Shown here: positions 44,575 through 55,778 of the stretch, piece after piece
How the letters are laid out: each line of letters opens with the position of its first letter
Position numbering within the stretch: position 1 is the first letter of the stretch
Source: Rosa chinensis
Lineage: Eukaryota; Streptophyta; Magnoliopsida; Rosales; Rosaceae
Assembly (NCBI RefSeq): GCF_002994745.2
Contig: NC_037088.1
Coordinates: 63,258,397 to 63,322,396 of the forward strand
Direction: 5' to 3'
Length of the DNA stretch: 64,000 nucleotides
Program-made: the position numbers and the translations under genes
Notes under the pieces: generated by a model
Told to the model about the DNA's origin: nothing
Databases searched by the model: none
The model's input: the letters and a program-made list of their open reading frames with translations, nothing else

Positions 44575-45945
44575 CACTTCTCCTCTCACTCTCAAAAAAC
44601 CAATTCCTTCATCCATTCCATCTCCTTGTCTCACCATTTCCTCTCCATTTTCCTTAGAGACCAATTCCTTCATCCATCTCATCTTCTTTGTCTCTCCATT
44701 TCCTTTCCATTTTTCTCTCCATTCTCTAGTTTTAAGTTTCTGCATTTTTAAGCAAAGAGAAGAAGAGAAGATGAAGCCATGAAGCCTCCTAGCCGTCATC
44801 ATCCACCTTGTGCCGTGATAGTGAAGTCTTGCTTTAAAGATTCAAGATCAACGTCTCAAGCTCTTCATCATCCACTCCCTTCATGGTGTAATTCTATCTT
44901 TTTCCTTGTAATTTATTTTGGTTTTCTTTGTTTAGATTTGTAGAACTATAAATTCTAGTTAACAAATAATGTTAAGGGCAAAGTTTAAAGCCCGTTTATA
45001 TGTTTTGAGATAAAGTTGTGATTTCTATATGTTGATTTTTATGTTGCTTATGTGGGTTTGTTTATTTAAATTTGCATGATAGAAAACTTTTGTATTTTAA
45101 TCTTATGTGGTTGCAAACACTTAGGGTTTTGATATAATTGGTGCTAGGTTTAAGAACATGAAATCGACTTTTCGTTTTGTGTAAACTTGAATCAAAGTAG
45201 TAAAGGTTTTGTGCAAAGACCGAATTTAATTAAAGAGAATTGCAATTAGGTGGACTTTTCCATACTAAGTTGTACACTTGAGTTGATAGCCTTTCTCTAT
45301 GTCTAATGCGTTGAACATGTCATGATTGACTAGCTTTCTAGGGCTTGATTGCATGTTTGATAGGATTAATCTAGGTGCTTTCGCTTAGGTTAATTAGCAT
45401 TGAAAAGTAAAATATGGGAATTCATTTGCTTTCGAATGTTTCACATGATCAACTCCTCTCTCATGACATTTAAAATCAACTATAGGAATTGTAATTGGAT
45501 TTCTTGCATATGGATGTGGTTTTGATCTTTGTTCCTTGCGATCCACCCTTGTATATATGTTTTTACATTTTCTTTATTTTATTTATCTTAATTTTCAATT
45601 CTATAATTCTTAAACCCCCCCCTTATTTGTGTTTACTTGTATATATTTATTCTTTATTTTATTTTTGTAATACTTTATTATTTTAATTCTTTATTTGTTT
45701 ATACAATTGTATATATTTTTATTCTTTATTTTATTTTTGTAAATAATACTTTATTTTTAATTCTTTATTTGTTTATACAATTGTATATATTTATATTCTT
45801 TATTTTATTTCTGTAAATAATACTTTTCTTTATTTGTTACACAATTACAGGTGTACCCTCAATCCCCGGATAGAACGATCCCTATTTGCTTATACTACTA
45901 ACGATATTTCAGGGTTAAATTGCGCGCTTCCCAAAAGCGACGTCA

Positions 45946-48900
45946 TTTTCCCATGGTGAAAACATAACCAGTTTGGGAGCGACCTTTGTGTGGGTCAGAG
46001 AGGTACCCAGCATCAGCAAAACCTTCCAAAACACTTATATCGTTTTGGGATGGGGAGAGGGAACGCAATCCACCATGTGTGGCGTTCCTGACTCTTGATG
46101 GGTCTGAATCCATCTTCTTTCTGTAGGGATAGAACAAGCCCATATCGATCGTACTACTTAGGTATCGAAAGATATCTTTAACACCAGTCCAATGGCGTCG
46201 TGTTGGCGCAGAGCTATATCTAGCTAGCAAGTTCACAGCGAATGAGATGTCTGGTCTCGTGCATTGTGCTAAGTACAATAATGCACCTATTGCACTTAGG
46301 TAGGGCACTTCTGCCTCTAGCACTTCTTCATCGTCATCTTTTGGACGAAATGGATCCTTCTTTGGATCAAGACTACGGACGACCATTGGGGTGCTTGAAG
46401 GCTTAATTTTGTCAGTGTTGAAACGCCTAAGCATCTTTTGGGTATAAGCTGATTGATGAATCAGGATACCATCTCTACGGTGCTCAAGTTCTAAACCGAG
46501 ACAAAACCGTGTTTTCCCAAGATCTTTCATCTCAAACTCGGATTTCAAGTGTTCAGCGGTTTCCCTTAACTCTTTAAGGGTGCCAATTATGTTCATGTCA
46601 TCGACATAAACCGCTACTATTGAAAATCCGGAACTTGTCTTTTTTATGAACACACATGGGCATAGTTCGTTATTGACATATCCCTTACCAATCAAGTAGT
46701 CACTTAGACGGTTATACCACATCTGTCCGGATTGTTTTAATCCATATAGTGAGCGTTTCAATCTAATTGCAAACGCGCTCCGTGGATTAGAGCCACTTGA
46801 TTTGGGTAGTTGAATTCCATCTGGAATATTCATGTATATCTCCGTATCTAGATCCCCATATAGATATGCAGTAACCACATCCATAAGCTGCATGTTCAGT
46901 TTTTCGGAAACTACCAAACTGACAAGGTAGCGGAACGTAATAACGTCCATTACGGGAGAGTATGTCTCCTCGTAGTCGATTCCAGGGCGTTGTGAGAAGC
47001 CTTGCGCCACAAGACGAGCTTTGTATCTTACAATCTCGTTTTTCTCATTACGCTTTCTAACGAATACCCATTTGTGACCAACTGGTTTGGTGTTGGGTGG
47101 TATTGGTACAATTTTGCCAAATACCTTTCTTTTCGTTAGAGAATCAAGTTCTGCCTGGATCGCATCTTTCCATTTTGGCCAATCAGCTCTACGTTGACAT
47201 TCATCAACGGAGCGTGGTTCGATGTCATCGGTCTCAATAATCTCACGCGCCACTGAATACGCGAATACATCATCAATGATGATGGAGTTTCTTTCCCACG
47301 TCCCATGTACACTAGTGTAATTTACAGAGATCTCTATGTTCTCATGGATAGGTTCTGACACTGAGGCGTCCCCCAATGATGTCTCTTGGACATAACCATA
47401 ATCCGGAACATTCTCATGGGACGGATTTTGAGTATCGATGATCAAAGGATTTATTTGTGCCTCATTCGCTCTTTTTCTAGGGCGAGTATCCTTCGAACCA
47501 ATCGGTCTACCGCGCTTCCTTGCGGGACCTGCAGCCATAGATGCCACATTATTGCCATGTTGAGCAATGGTGCCATCTCCTGGCGTTATAGGAGTGGCGT
47601 TATGTCCATTATTTGGGACATCAATCCTTGCAGGCACGTTTGCAGCAGGTATGTGTGATCTCGTCACTTTAGCAATATCAGAAAACGCATCAGGCAGAGT
47701 GTCTGCTACGTTCTGGAGCTCGATTATTCTTCGCACTTCAAGTTCGGACTGTGCGGTATGGGGATCGAGATGAGACATAGTGGGGACAGACCACGACAAT
47801 TCCTGTCGTTCCTGTTGAACATTTGTGTTCTTATCTCCCCCTAATGATGGGAAGACTGTCTCATCAAAGTGACAATCCGCAAATCTAGCGGTAAAGAGAT
47901 CGCCTGTCAAGGGTTCAAGATAGCGGACGATAGTTGGAGATTCATATCCAACATAAATGCTCATTCGTCGTTGTGGACCCATCTTAGTACGCTGTGGCGG
48001 CGTAATAGGCACATAAATAGTACACCCAAAAATGCGTAAGTGCGAGATATTAGGCTCGTACCCAGTCACTAGCTGTAACGCAGAGTAAGATTGGGTTGCA
48101 GTGGGTCGTAGACGAATTAGCGTCGCTGCATGTAATATTGCATATCCCCAAGCAGAAACAGGAAGATTAGTGTGCATTACCAATGTCCGTGCTATCATTT
48201 GTAGTCGTTTGATAGCAGCTTCTGCGAGACCATTTTGGGTATGAACATGGGGAACTGGATGTTCTACATCAATCCCCAGTGACATGCAATAGTCATCGAA
48301 TGTTTTCGATGTAAACTCCCCAGCATTATCAAGTCGAATTGACTTAATTGGATGGTCAGGGTAGTGAGCCCGTAGACGGATAATCTGGGCGAGGAGTTTA
48401 GCATAAGCAGCATTTCGAGTGGACAACAGCGCGACATGTGACCAGCGTGTCGACGCATCAACCAATACCATAAAGTATTTGAAAGGTCCGCATGATGGTT
48501 GAATTGGTCCACAGATATCCCCTTGGATTCTCTGTAAGAACGGAATGAGTATTTTAGGATCCTTTGCGTAGGATGGTCTCGGTCCTAATTTCCCGAAGGA
48601 ACAGGCTTTGGAAAATGAGCGAGGGGCCTTAGAAGCAACCAATGAGGATTTTGGTTGGGCCTGAGCGTCTGTAGCGCTATTAGAAGCAAAATGTGTGACT
48701 ACATCTCCTTCTATGACATTGTAGCCATTTGGAGGAACAATCATGGCGTTATGCTCATGGTTGGTGTCATCACATGGGACTTGGCCAGCCTTATGGCGCC
48801 CCAAGACGGCTGCAGCACCAGATGCTGCAATTGTTGCGGTCTTGTTAAGTCCAGGAATCAATTCTCGATTCTTGCTTCTTCTCACTCTGAAGAATGGATG

Positions 48901-49407
48901 TCCGTGTGAAGTCTTTAGTATACGGAGCATCATATCACGACCAGGGTGCCCTAGTCGGTCATGCCAAAGCCAATATGTGTCAGAATCCAAGAGATCTTCT
49001 CTTATGACATTATTGGATTCAATTGGTCGAATTGTAGTGACATAAAGTCCACTAGATTGACACATAAGTTTCTCTAAGATGCGCTTTCGTCCGCAATCAT
49101 TAGAGGTAATGCAAAGGAACTTTTTTCCGTTCTCAGTATGCGTTTCCGCATGGAATCCGTTGGCTCTTAAATCTTTAAAGCTCAATAAGGTTCGATTTGC
49201 CTTAGGAGCATAGAGAGCTTCAGTGACTTTAATCAAGGTGCCATTTGGCAATAGGAATTGGGCCATTCCATGTCCTTGAACTAAACCTGATGGCCCAGCC
49301 ATCGTAGTCATAGTGGAATATGTAGGCAACATCTCCAAGAATAATTGCCTATGTCGTAGAATGGTGTGCGTAGTCGCACTATCAGCGAGACATTGTAGTT
49401 CATCCAT
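45946..49407 (-). CDS. Copia Pol (protease, integrase, reverse transcriptase), cut before RNase H end
   Basis: The ATG at 49407 opens about 1150 codons. Domains in order: protease motif LADSATTH (residues 7-14); pre-integrase HDRLGHPG (about 150); integrase with the catalytic acids in GDICGPI (about 296), LDNAGEF (about 360) and GLAEAAIKR (about 393); reverse transcriptase from KPVGHKWVF through KARLVAQGF and SLYGLKQSG to YVDD (about 932); and the start of RNase H (QTGYVFTMGK). The frame then runs into the LARD at the TTTTC duplication. There are no internal stops, so the copy was recently intact. The integrase finger has only one cysteine where C-x2-C is usual (SKACSFGK), and about 100 residues separate it from the His pair. 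Same frame as gag. Confidence 0.93.
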
Positions 49408-49770
49408 TCCTTAAGAGAAAAGCTCGTAATTAAAAAGGAGTCATAAAGGAAAGAACTCAACTTTTATTAATAAGCCAAACGGAATTACATCATCATTTAT
49501 TTCATCAAAGAAAGCGTAATCCAATAAACTTAGTTAATGCAAAGCAATGGTAGTCGTCTAACTTCTTTCGGTAATTCCAATGCAAAGGTGACCAGGTGAG
49601 TAGAGAGATGTTGGTGGAGCAAAGGCTCGCTTAAGTACCAATTATCTCAAAACCTTCCTAGACATCACAATTACATTGAGTACGCCTACTTTTGAAGAAA
49701 GATTAATCCCATTGGCATCTACTATAGGATAATGTGGCGATTGCCTACATCTCTTGGAAAATGAAAAGAC
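49408..49770 (-). other. Gap between gag and pol of the young Copia element
   Basis: 363 bp, exactly 121 codons, with stops in the gag/pol frame. The minus-strand sequence ends in a pyrimidine-rich stretch and TTAAG just before the pol ATG, so an intron-like or subgenomic arrangement is possible. I cannot see a donor that would join gag and pol in frame without the gag stop. Confidence 0.5.
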
Positions 49771-50880
49771 TTAATCAAAATCGCCAGTTTCTGGGTTTTG
49801 ATTTTTGTCGTCTTCCACCCTTAGATCGAGATTGCCATCTTGATCTTCTTGTTCCATGTAATTTGCCTCCCTTGCTTCACGATACATTTTGTACGCGTTT
49901 GCAACATTCTGGGATGCTTTACATGCCCTTGCCCAATGTCCAGGTAGTCCACATCGGAGACAAGCATCATTATGGTCAGGTTCCCTTGATCGAGGTGCTT
50001 TAGGAGCACTTTGAAAACGGTTGTTTCCATTGGTGGTGTTACCACCATAACCGGAGGCTTGGCCTCGCTCTCTCTTCACACGTTTACCTCCACGGTTCCG
50101 TGCACGCCTATCTTGGCGGTTTCCTTCCTCTTTAGGGCGAGAATATGGACCTGAACGTCCATAATTATCCCTTCTTTTAGGGTTTCGCTCCTTGCGTCCT
50201 CCCTTGGAGGTGCGACTATAATTAGACTCCGGAATTGACTTGGTTCCCACGGGTCTAGAGTTATAGTTCTTCACAAGTATGTTGTCGTGCTTTTCAGCTA
50301 CGTTCATGACACCAATTAGCTCATGAAATCTTGTGATGCGTCTAGCATTGATATCAATTCGATAGTTTTTAGCTATCATTAATGCAGAGACAGGGAAGGT
50401 AGAGAGAGTTTTCTCGATCAACATCGTATCAGTGATTTGATGTCCACAGAATTCCATCATAGACTTGATACGAAGTGCTTCCGAATTGTAGTCAAGAACT
50501 GTCTTGAAATCACAGAAGCGGAGGCTTTGCCATCTCTCTTCTAAGTCGGGAAGCAGGGAATCACGGACGTTGCCAAAACGCTGCTCGAGTTCTACCCATA
50601 GCTTTCTTGGGTCTTCCTCATTGAGGTACTCATTTTGGAGCGCGTCATTCATGTGCCTTGTCATGAGAATGATGGCTTTTGCTTCATTAGCCTCTCTCTT
50701 TGCTCTATTTGCTTCAAAAGCAAGAGCTTGTTGAGGAGTAAGCACGTCCTGACTCGGCTCTTGGATCGTACTCAGGATCCCATCAGCCTTAAGATGCTGG
50801 CGCATATCACGGATCCACCTGTGGTATCCTGCGCCTGTTGTCCCTAGTGGGTTGAAGCTCAACTTGTTCAGGTTACTCAT
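49771..50880 (-). CDS. Copia Gag with CCHC zinc knuckle
   Basis: 369 aa from the ATG at 50880 (MSNLNKLSFNPL); the open frame upstream lacks ATG. It shows the UBN2/Copia Gag pattern (YHRWIRDMRQHLKADGIL, DPRKLWVELEQRFGNV, SLRFCDFKTVLDYNSEALRI). A basic Arg/Gly-rich region follows, then a zinc knuckle CLRCGLPGHWARAC (C-x2-C-x4-H-x4-C), and an acidic tail. It packages element RNA into particles. The frame is undamaged. It lies just downstream of the GC-rich leader. Confidence 0.93.
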   Translation of the reverse strand: MSNLNKLSFNPLGTTGAGYHRWIRDMRQHLKADGILSTIQEPSQDVLTPQQALAFEANRAKREANEAKAIILMTRHMNDALQNEYLNEEDPRKLWVELEQRFGNVRDSLLPDLEERWQSLRFCDFKTVLDYNSEALRIKSMMEFCGHQITDTMLIEKTLSTFPVSALMIAKNYRIDINARRITRFHELIGVMNVAEKHDNILVKNYNSRPVGTKSIPESNYSRTSKGGRKERNPKRRDNYGRSGPYSRPKEEGNRQDRRARNRGGKRVKRERGQASGYGGNTTNGNNRFQSAPKAPRSREPDHNDACLRCGLPGHWARACKASQNVANAYKMYREAREANYMEQEDQDGNLDLRVEDDKNQNPETGDFD

Positions 50881-51289
50881 CCTGAAGAACAATAAGAAAA
50901 TAGGGTTAGTTTCGGAGCGAAAAAGGCTACCACGAAAAACTATAAACTTTCTGAGCGTAATCGCTTTCAAGAAAATAGGGATTTTCTGAGCGTAGTCGCT
51001 TCCAAGAAAATCTTGATTCCAAGGGGGGTTTTGGATTAAATCGAAACAATGATGTATGTGGTCGATTGTTTTCTTCTCAACAAATTTTAAGTTTGGAGGA
51101 CTCTACAAGCTCCAAGCTTGGAGTGAGCACGAACCCCCACAGTTCGGCCTTTTGGTCTCCCCTATGAAGAAGAAAGGGGGGTAGAATAAGGGATGTTGGA
51201 AGTCCCCGTGAAAAGAAGAGAAAAGTAATAAAAACTTTAAAAACGGGAACTTTTAGAAAAGTTTACCTTAAGAATTGACCGGAAAAAGT

Positions 51290-51690
51290 GTCTTGAAAAT
51301 CGCCGGAAAGTGTCCGGAAAGTCGCCGGAAAAGTGTCCGGAAAGTCGCCGGAAAGTTGTCGGAAAGTCGCTCGACAGATGTGTCGACAGCTGCTCGGCAG
51401 CAGCTCGGCAGCTGCTGCGCAGGTGCTAGGCAGGCTGCTCGGCAGATGGCTCGGCAGGTGCTCGGCAGCTGCTGCGCAGGGCCTCGGCAGATGCTCGGCA
51501 GCTGCTGCGCAGGGGGTAGGCAGGGGTAGGCAGGGGCTGTCGGCAGCACTTCGGCAGGGGCTCGGCAGATACTCGGCAGCTGCTGCGCAGGGGGTCTGCA
51601 GGGGGTAGGCAGGGGCTGTCGGCAGCACTTCAGCAGGGGCTCGGCAGCACTCGGCAGGGGCTCGGCAGCACTCGGACAGCGGTTCAGAAC
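51290..51690. repeat. GC-rich minisatellite in the Copia leader
   Basis: Two arrays: CGCCGGAAAGTGTCCGGAAA-type units at 51300-51370, then GCTCGGCAGCTGCTGCGCAG-type units to about 51680. GC content is far above the rest of the element. The long open frames across it on both strands follow from repeat composition and are not genes. The array lies between the primer-binding site and gag, so it would be in the element's 5' leader RNA. Confidence 0.85.
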
Positions 51691-51893
51691 TTCCGGCAGC
51701 CGGTTCGGCAGGTTTCCGGCCGGTTCTGGGGGTTCTGAAACCGGTTCTGAGCTTCTGGGATCAAGGGCTTTGATATGTGATAGGATTTGGGGGTTTCTTG
51801 TAAGGTTGGTAAAATGACCTAGTTCGGATCATGAACTTTCACTACTCTAATCGATTTCGATTCTAATTCTAGAGCAATTTCGTGCTGATAACG

Positions 51894-52109
51894 TGTTTCA
51901 GAGAAACTGAAGAGTGAATTGGTGAGTCTTCCTCTCATATTGAGGGGGTTTATATAGGGTTACAAAGTAATGTAAATTGCCCTACATACATTAGTATATT
52001 TGCTACACAATTTCTCTACCTCTCAATGTGCATTCCATACAAACCACACATTCTCCACTTTCCTAAGTGTATACTCCATGATATAGACATTTACCTATTT
52101 ACTACAACA
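51894..52109 (-). repeat. 5' LTR of the young Copia element
   Basis: 216 bp, identical by eye to 40229-40444; the primer-binding site adjoins it at 51876-51893. Confidence 0.95.
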
Positions 52110-52128
52110 GAAAGCATATTATACATTT

Positions 52129-55083
52129 TAGGGCTGGACTCGGGTCGGTTTTTCAATGTCAAAGACTGAACCTGGAACCGAAACCGATAACTGATTTTCG
52201 GTTCGGGTTTGATGTTTTTTGTATGAAGAACCGATGCAGAACCGAACCGACCATTCTCGGGTCGGTTCCTCGGTTTTTCAGTTCCATTCCAGATCGGTCT
52301 CATTCTCGGTTTTTCGGTTCCAAACTCGGATCGGTTCCAAGTTCGGTTCCTCGGTTTCCCGGTTCCATTCCAGATCGGTTCCATTATCGGTTTTTCGGTT
52401 CCAAACTCGGATCGGTTCCAAGTTCGGTTCCTCGGTTTTTCCATATAGAAACACTGATTTTCAGCTGTTTCTACTTTCTAGTTTTTACTTTTCCTGATTT
52501 CCATACATACATTCAAATGATTCAATATATCACAATTTATTCACTCATTCAAACTCAAAACAGTATCTACAATATACATATTCAACAATCAACATCAACA
52601 TAGCAAATTAACAATTTCCTGCAAACTCCCAAACTGTCAAAGCATGAAAGTGATGAAAGCATTAAACTATCCAACAATCAAAAGTTCAAAACTCTCAAAC
52701 TATCAAACACAAACAATCAAAAGTTTCACATGCATAAACTGCAAAGTCAAAGTCTCACATGCAGCAAATAAAACTAAATAATAAAGTGAATAAACTTAGT
52801 CCAAATTAAACAATGCAGCTGCATCAATTTGCAGCAAACTTAAATACTGAAAACTAAATCAATTTGCAGCAAACTAAATTGCAGCTGCATCATTTTTTCT
52901 GCCTTTTCTTCTTGGTTGTAGGGGTTGAAGCTGAAGCCTCAGAACTCTTGGTTACTCTGCCACTAGAATTACAGACCTGATTAAACTAAAATTACATATG
53001 TTGAAAATACCTAAAATTAAGAAGGCTTGCAGTCAACCTTAATACACATTTCCTGCCAATCCGGATAAACATGACCAAATTAGCTAAATTGTAAACATCA
53101 AGATCAAATCATAGTTACACTCAGCATATGGCCATTTTTTATTATCTAAGCTCCAATATATTTGGATTATTTTCTCAATCACAATCACATAGCACCTTCT
53201 TTTACCAAACGAAAAAAAAAGAATCACATGGCACCTTCATTGGTGAAACAAGTAAGATTTGTAATATACCACCACAACCTATATGTAGGCTCGTTGCAAT
53301 ACGGCAGCAGCAACTACACATCAGAAAAGACCCACAAATTGCTTCATTTTTCTCCTTTCAGTTTCGTTTCCATCACTCCTGAATGCCGAATCTTCTTTTA
53401 ATTGATCTCAATACCTATACAGGTTGCAGTAGCAAAAAGGGAATTTATGTAAGCCTTTCATGCTAGAATGCTAGATACCAAATACATGTATGGTCCAGTA
53501 GGAAAGTCTGGCAGGTATGCCACGTTATATTCGGTTTGGGTGTATGTCATGATAGAAAATTCTTAACTGAATGAAACATCCTACATATGCCACTAAGTCA
53601 CTAACCCTGCCTCTAGGAGATTGAGGACCATCTTCATGGTGTTCCATAGCCTAATAAGGACCAGTTCTGGACCAGTAATCATTTCCCGGTCACTCCCCCT
53701 TTAGTCAACTAAATGCCGACAAAGGCGAGAATTAAATGGATTTCTAAGTACATGTAATCAATTGATCAATAACATATTGTCGCAAAAATACACAGACATT
53801 GATCCTTACTGAAATTCATCTTTGGGAGGATATATGATCAATAATGTGATCGGTAAATAAGAAACATGAGTCTCAGAGACTCATATATGAATGCTAGCTA
53901 GGCGGATCTCAATTTTGTTAATCAATGAGCATAACTAATAAAGATAACTTATGTTCATCAACCAGAGGGACAACTAATTTACCTGTAAGTAGTCGTGCGG
54001 TGGTGAAGGAGGATCAGCATCTCGAGCCTGGCCAGCTCATTGCCTGGACAGGAATGCACGTCATTCCCAAAGGGCATGTAAGAGTTGGGTCAAGGTGGAA
54101 CCTGCACAATCACACATACATCACAAAATACCCAAAACCAAGAATCATTCTAGTTAGTAAAACCAAGCAAGGAAGTAGTCTATTACTACCCTACAAGACT
54201 AGGTCGCGTGACCTGCGATACTCAGAAAGATATTCGCCGAGTACCAGATCACCTATATATACATATAGTGGAAGATTCACCAAGGAATGAAAAGGACATG
54301 ACCGTGATAATGATCCAACCATTGAAATAACCTTATATTAATTTCTGGCTAAATAGAGTATTAACAGTACTGGATCTGATATAATGATATATGCAGCACC
54401 CACGTACTTGTTGATGAATCACATGTAAACACTAAACAAGGAAGGGGATATTCCTCATTATCGTGAGGATTTTCTCTGGCAAAGGTTGATTTTGGGTACC
54501 TCAAATCTTGAAGGATCAAACTTTTCAGGCTGAGGGAAGAAATCTGCACAGTGATGACTGATGAATGCTTCTGAAAAGAGGACCGGACGCGGCGAGGAAG
54601 CGACGAGGACCGGAAGACTGGAAGAGCAACAGTCTAGACGAGGGACGACCGGACGACTGGACGACGACTGGAAGACGAGGGAGGCAGGGAGCGCCGTTTG
54701 TGTTTCGAGAGAGTGAGAGAGTGAGAGATTGAGGCCTTTGAGGGAACTCGGGAAGAGTTGATGAGATAGGGTTTTGATCGAACGGTTACGATATTATGAG
54801 ATGAGATGGAAGGCTCTGATTGCATTTGGAAGGCCCCATCACATGAGAAAGGGTCTATTTTACAGAAATAAGCTCACCACTAATGTCCACTTATACACTG
54901 ACATATGTAATTCGGTTCCAAGGATGTTTTAAAAACAAGGACCGGAACCGAACCGAGACTATGTCTCTAGGAACCGAACCGAAAAAAATTTGTATACCTA
55001 TGTCGTAGAACCGAACCGAACCGAGACTTTCGGTGCGGTTCGGTGCGGTTCCTTCGGTTTTACGGTTCTAAATCCCAGCCCTA
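52129..55083. mobile_element. hAT element 2, carrying captured P450 exons
   Basis: The ends are TAGGGCTGG and CCAGCCCTA, with the exact 8-bp duplication ATACATTT (52121-52128 and 55084-55091). Both subterminal zones (52150-52450 and 54900-55070) are dense in GGTTCGG/AACCGA-type repeats. A minus-strand segment near 52890-52960 (ASASTPTTKKKRQKK) resembles a transposase N-terminal relic. There is no hAT catalytic domain. The interior carries exons of a CYP707A-like gene. Confidence 0.92.
53983..54575 (-). pseudogene. Captured exons of a CYP707A-like cytochrome P450
   Basis: Minus-strand exon A (about 54567-54500) reads HHCADFFPQPEKFDPSRFE. After an intron of about 400 bp with GT-AG ends, exon B (54101-53983) reads PFGNDVHSCPGNELARLEML, containing the heme-binding cysteine, and ends TTTYR at a donor. 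The order and the CPGNELA-LEML wording match the C-terminal exons of CYP707A, the abscisic acid 8'-hydroxylases. There is a TGA in exon B before the heme motif, and no start or end of the gene. It cannot make an enzyme. It sits inside hAT element 2 as a transposon-captured genomic (intron-bearing) fragment. Confidence 0.85.
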
Positions 55084-55183
55084 ATACATTTTTTGCTAGC
55101 AGTGGACGATGATGGGTCATGGAATATGGCTAGGGAACTTGAAAGCATGTATAAAGGTAAAACATATCATACTAAATAGGATT

Positions 55184-55252
55184 TAGGGGTTTTTGCCTTG
55201 TATCCCTAGCAGATAGGGGTTTTTGCCTTGTATCCCTAGCAGATAGGGGTTT
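55184..55252. repeat. 30-bp tandem repeat
   Basis: TAGGGGTTTTTGCCTTGTAT plus 10 further bases occurs at 55184 and 55214, with a partial third unit at 55244. Lies between two hAT elements. No function seen. Confidence 0.9.
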
Positions 55253-55770
55253 TGTTCCCACATAATGAGAGTACTAATTAACTTGCTTTTTCGACATAAT
55301 TTTATATAGTCACATAGATGTCTTTTTAAGATATACTTTGAACAAAAATTTTAGTGAAAGGAAAAAGATCGAATGCATTACAGCTAACTAATGTGATATT
55401 GATACATCAACATACATAGATTAATTGGGTAGTATTATAGAGAATTAGTATCTTTCATGCATATCTTTTCCGTGAGACTGTAGCCATTGCGGCTCCCCTT
55501 CCTGGCTTCCTCAAACTAATTATGCCTTATTATAATTAATGTGTATGTATCGGCTTTTAGGTTTTAACAACACATGTTAAAAGTTAAAGAAGTTTAATAA
55601 ATTATGCATGTGGTGGTCCAAGATATATAATTCACTTCAATATGTTTTAGTCCTAATTATTAGCTTTCGATAATTGCACACCGAGGCCGGTGGTGAAGTT
55701 TTTGGTTTAACTGGAGGTTATCGCTTCTGCACAATTGCACGGCTATGAGACTTATGAACTGTACTTGTAC
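55253..55770. other. Intergenic between hAT elements 2 and 3
   Basis: AT-rich; I see no gene or recognisable repeat. Confidence 0.5.
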
Positions 55771-55778
55771 GTAAAAGC

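Larger units (their letters stand above)
40985..45945 (+). mobile_element. LARD-like Gypsy-type element without coding genes
   Basis: TTTTC is duplicated at 40980-40984 and 45946-45950. Both LTRs start TGATAGGAGC and the element ends GACGTCA. A TGGCGCCGTTGCCGGGGA primer-binding site (41230-41247) follows the left LTR. A polypurine tract, GTGTGGGGGAATTT, precedes the right LTR. This pair is typical of Tat/Athila-like Gypsy elements and their large coding-free derivatives. The internal 2.8 kb (41225-44014) has no gag or pol. It has the usual GGGAGGCAACCCAT and GTGTGGGGGAAG phrases, and an A run near 43039. The left LTR is only about 240 bp against 1931 bp at the right, so it has lost its middle and 3' part. 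Confidence 0.9.
44015..45945 (+). repeat. Right LTR of the LARD-like element
   Basis: 1931 bp, TGATAGG...GACGTCA. It holds a coding-like 39-bp minisatellite (44264-44454) and a CTATAAATA box at 44566-44574. A long AT-rich stretch ends in GGATAGAACGATCCC near 45880. The part from about 44560 onward matches the two solo LTRs at 23845-28061 in reverse orientation, while the upstream part differs. Confidence 0.9.
40229..52109 (-). mobile_element. Young Copia LTR retrotransposon, interrupted by a LARD element
   Basis: The LTRs at 40229-40444 and 51894-52109 (216 bp each) read as identical. They run TGTTTCAG...CTACAACA on the plus strand. GAAAG is duplicated on both sides (40224-40228 and 52110-52114). 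The element is on the minus strand. After the right-hand (5') LTR comes a CGTTATCAGCACGA primer-binding site, then a GC-rich leader, gag (50880-49771) and pol (from 49407). A polypurine tract (CCAAGGGGGAG on the minus strand) abuts the 3' LTR. The insertion at 40985-45945 splits pol in the RNase H region. Without it the element is about 6.9 kb. Confidence 0.95.

Noticed and set aside
51263..51628. Ala/Pro/Cys-rich open frames on both strands
   Set aside because: They arise from the GC-rich minisatellite in the Copia leader. Open frames on both strands of a short-unit repeat are expected without coding.
52219..52603. Frames with SVP/RFPGSIPDR-like repeats
   Set aside because: They translate the GGTTCGG-type subterminal repeats of hAT element 2 and do not reflect a gene.
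53925..54290. Plus-strand frame of 121 codons
   Set aside because: It runs antisense to the captured P450 exons, where the minus strand gives a clear heme-binding motif.
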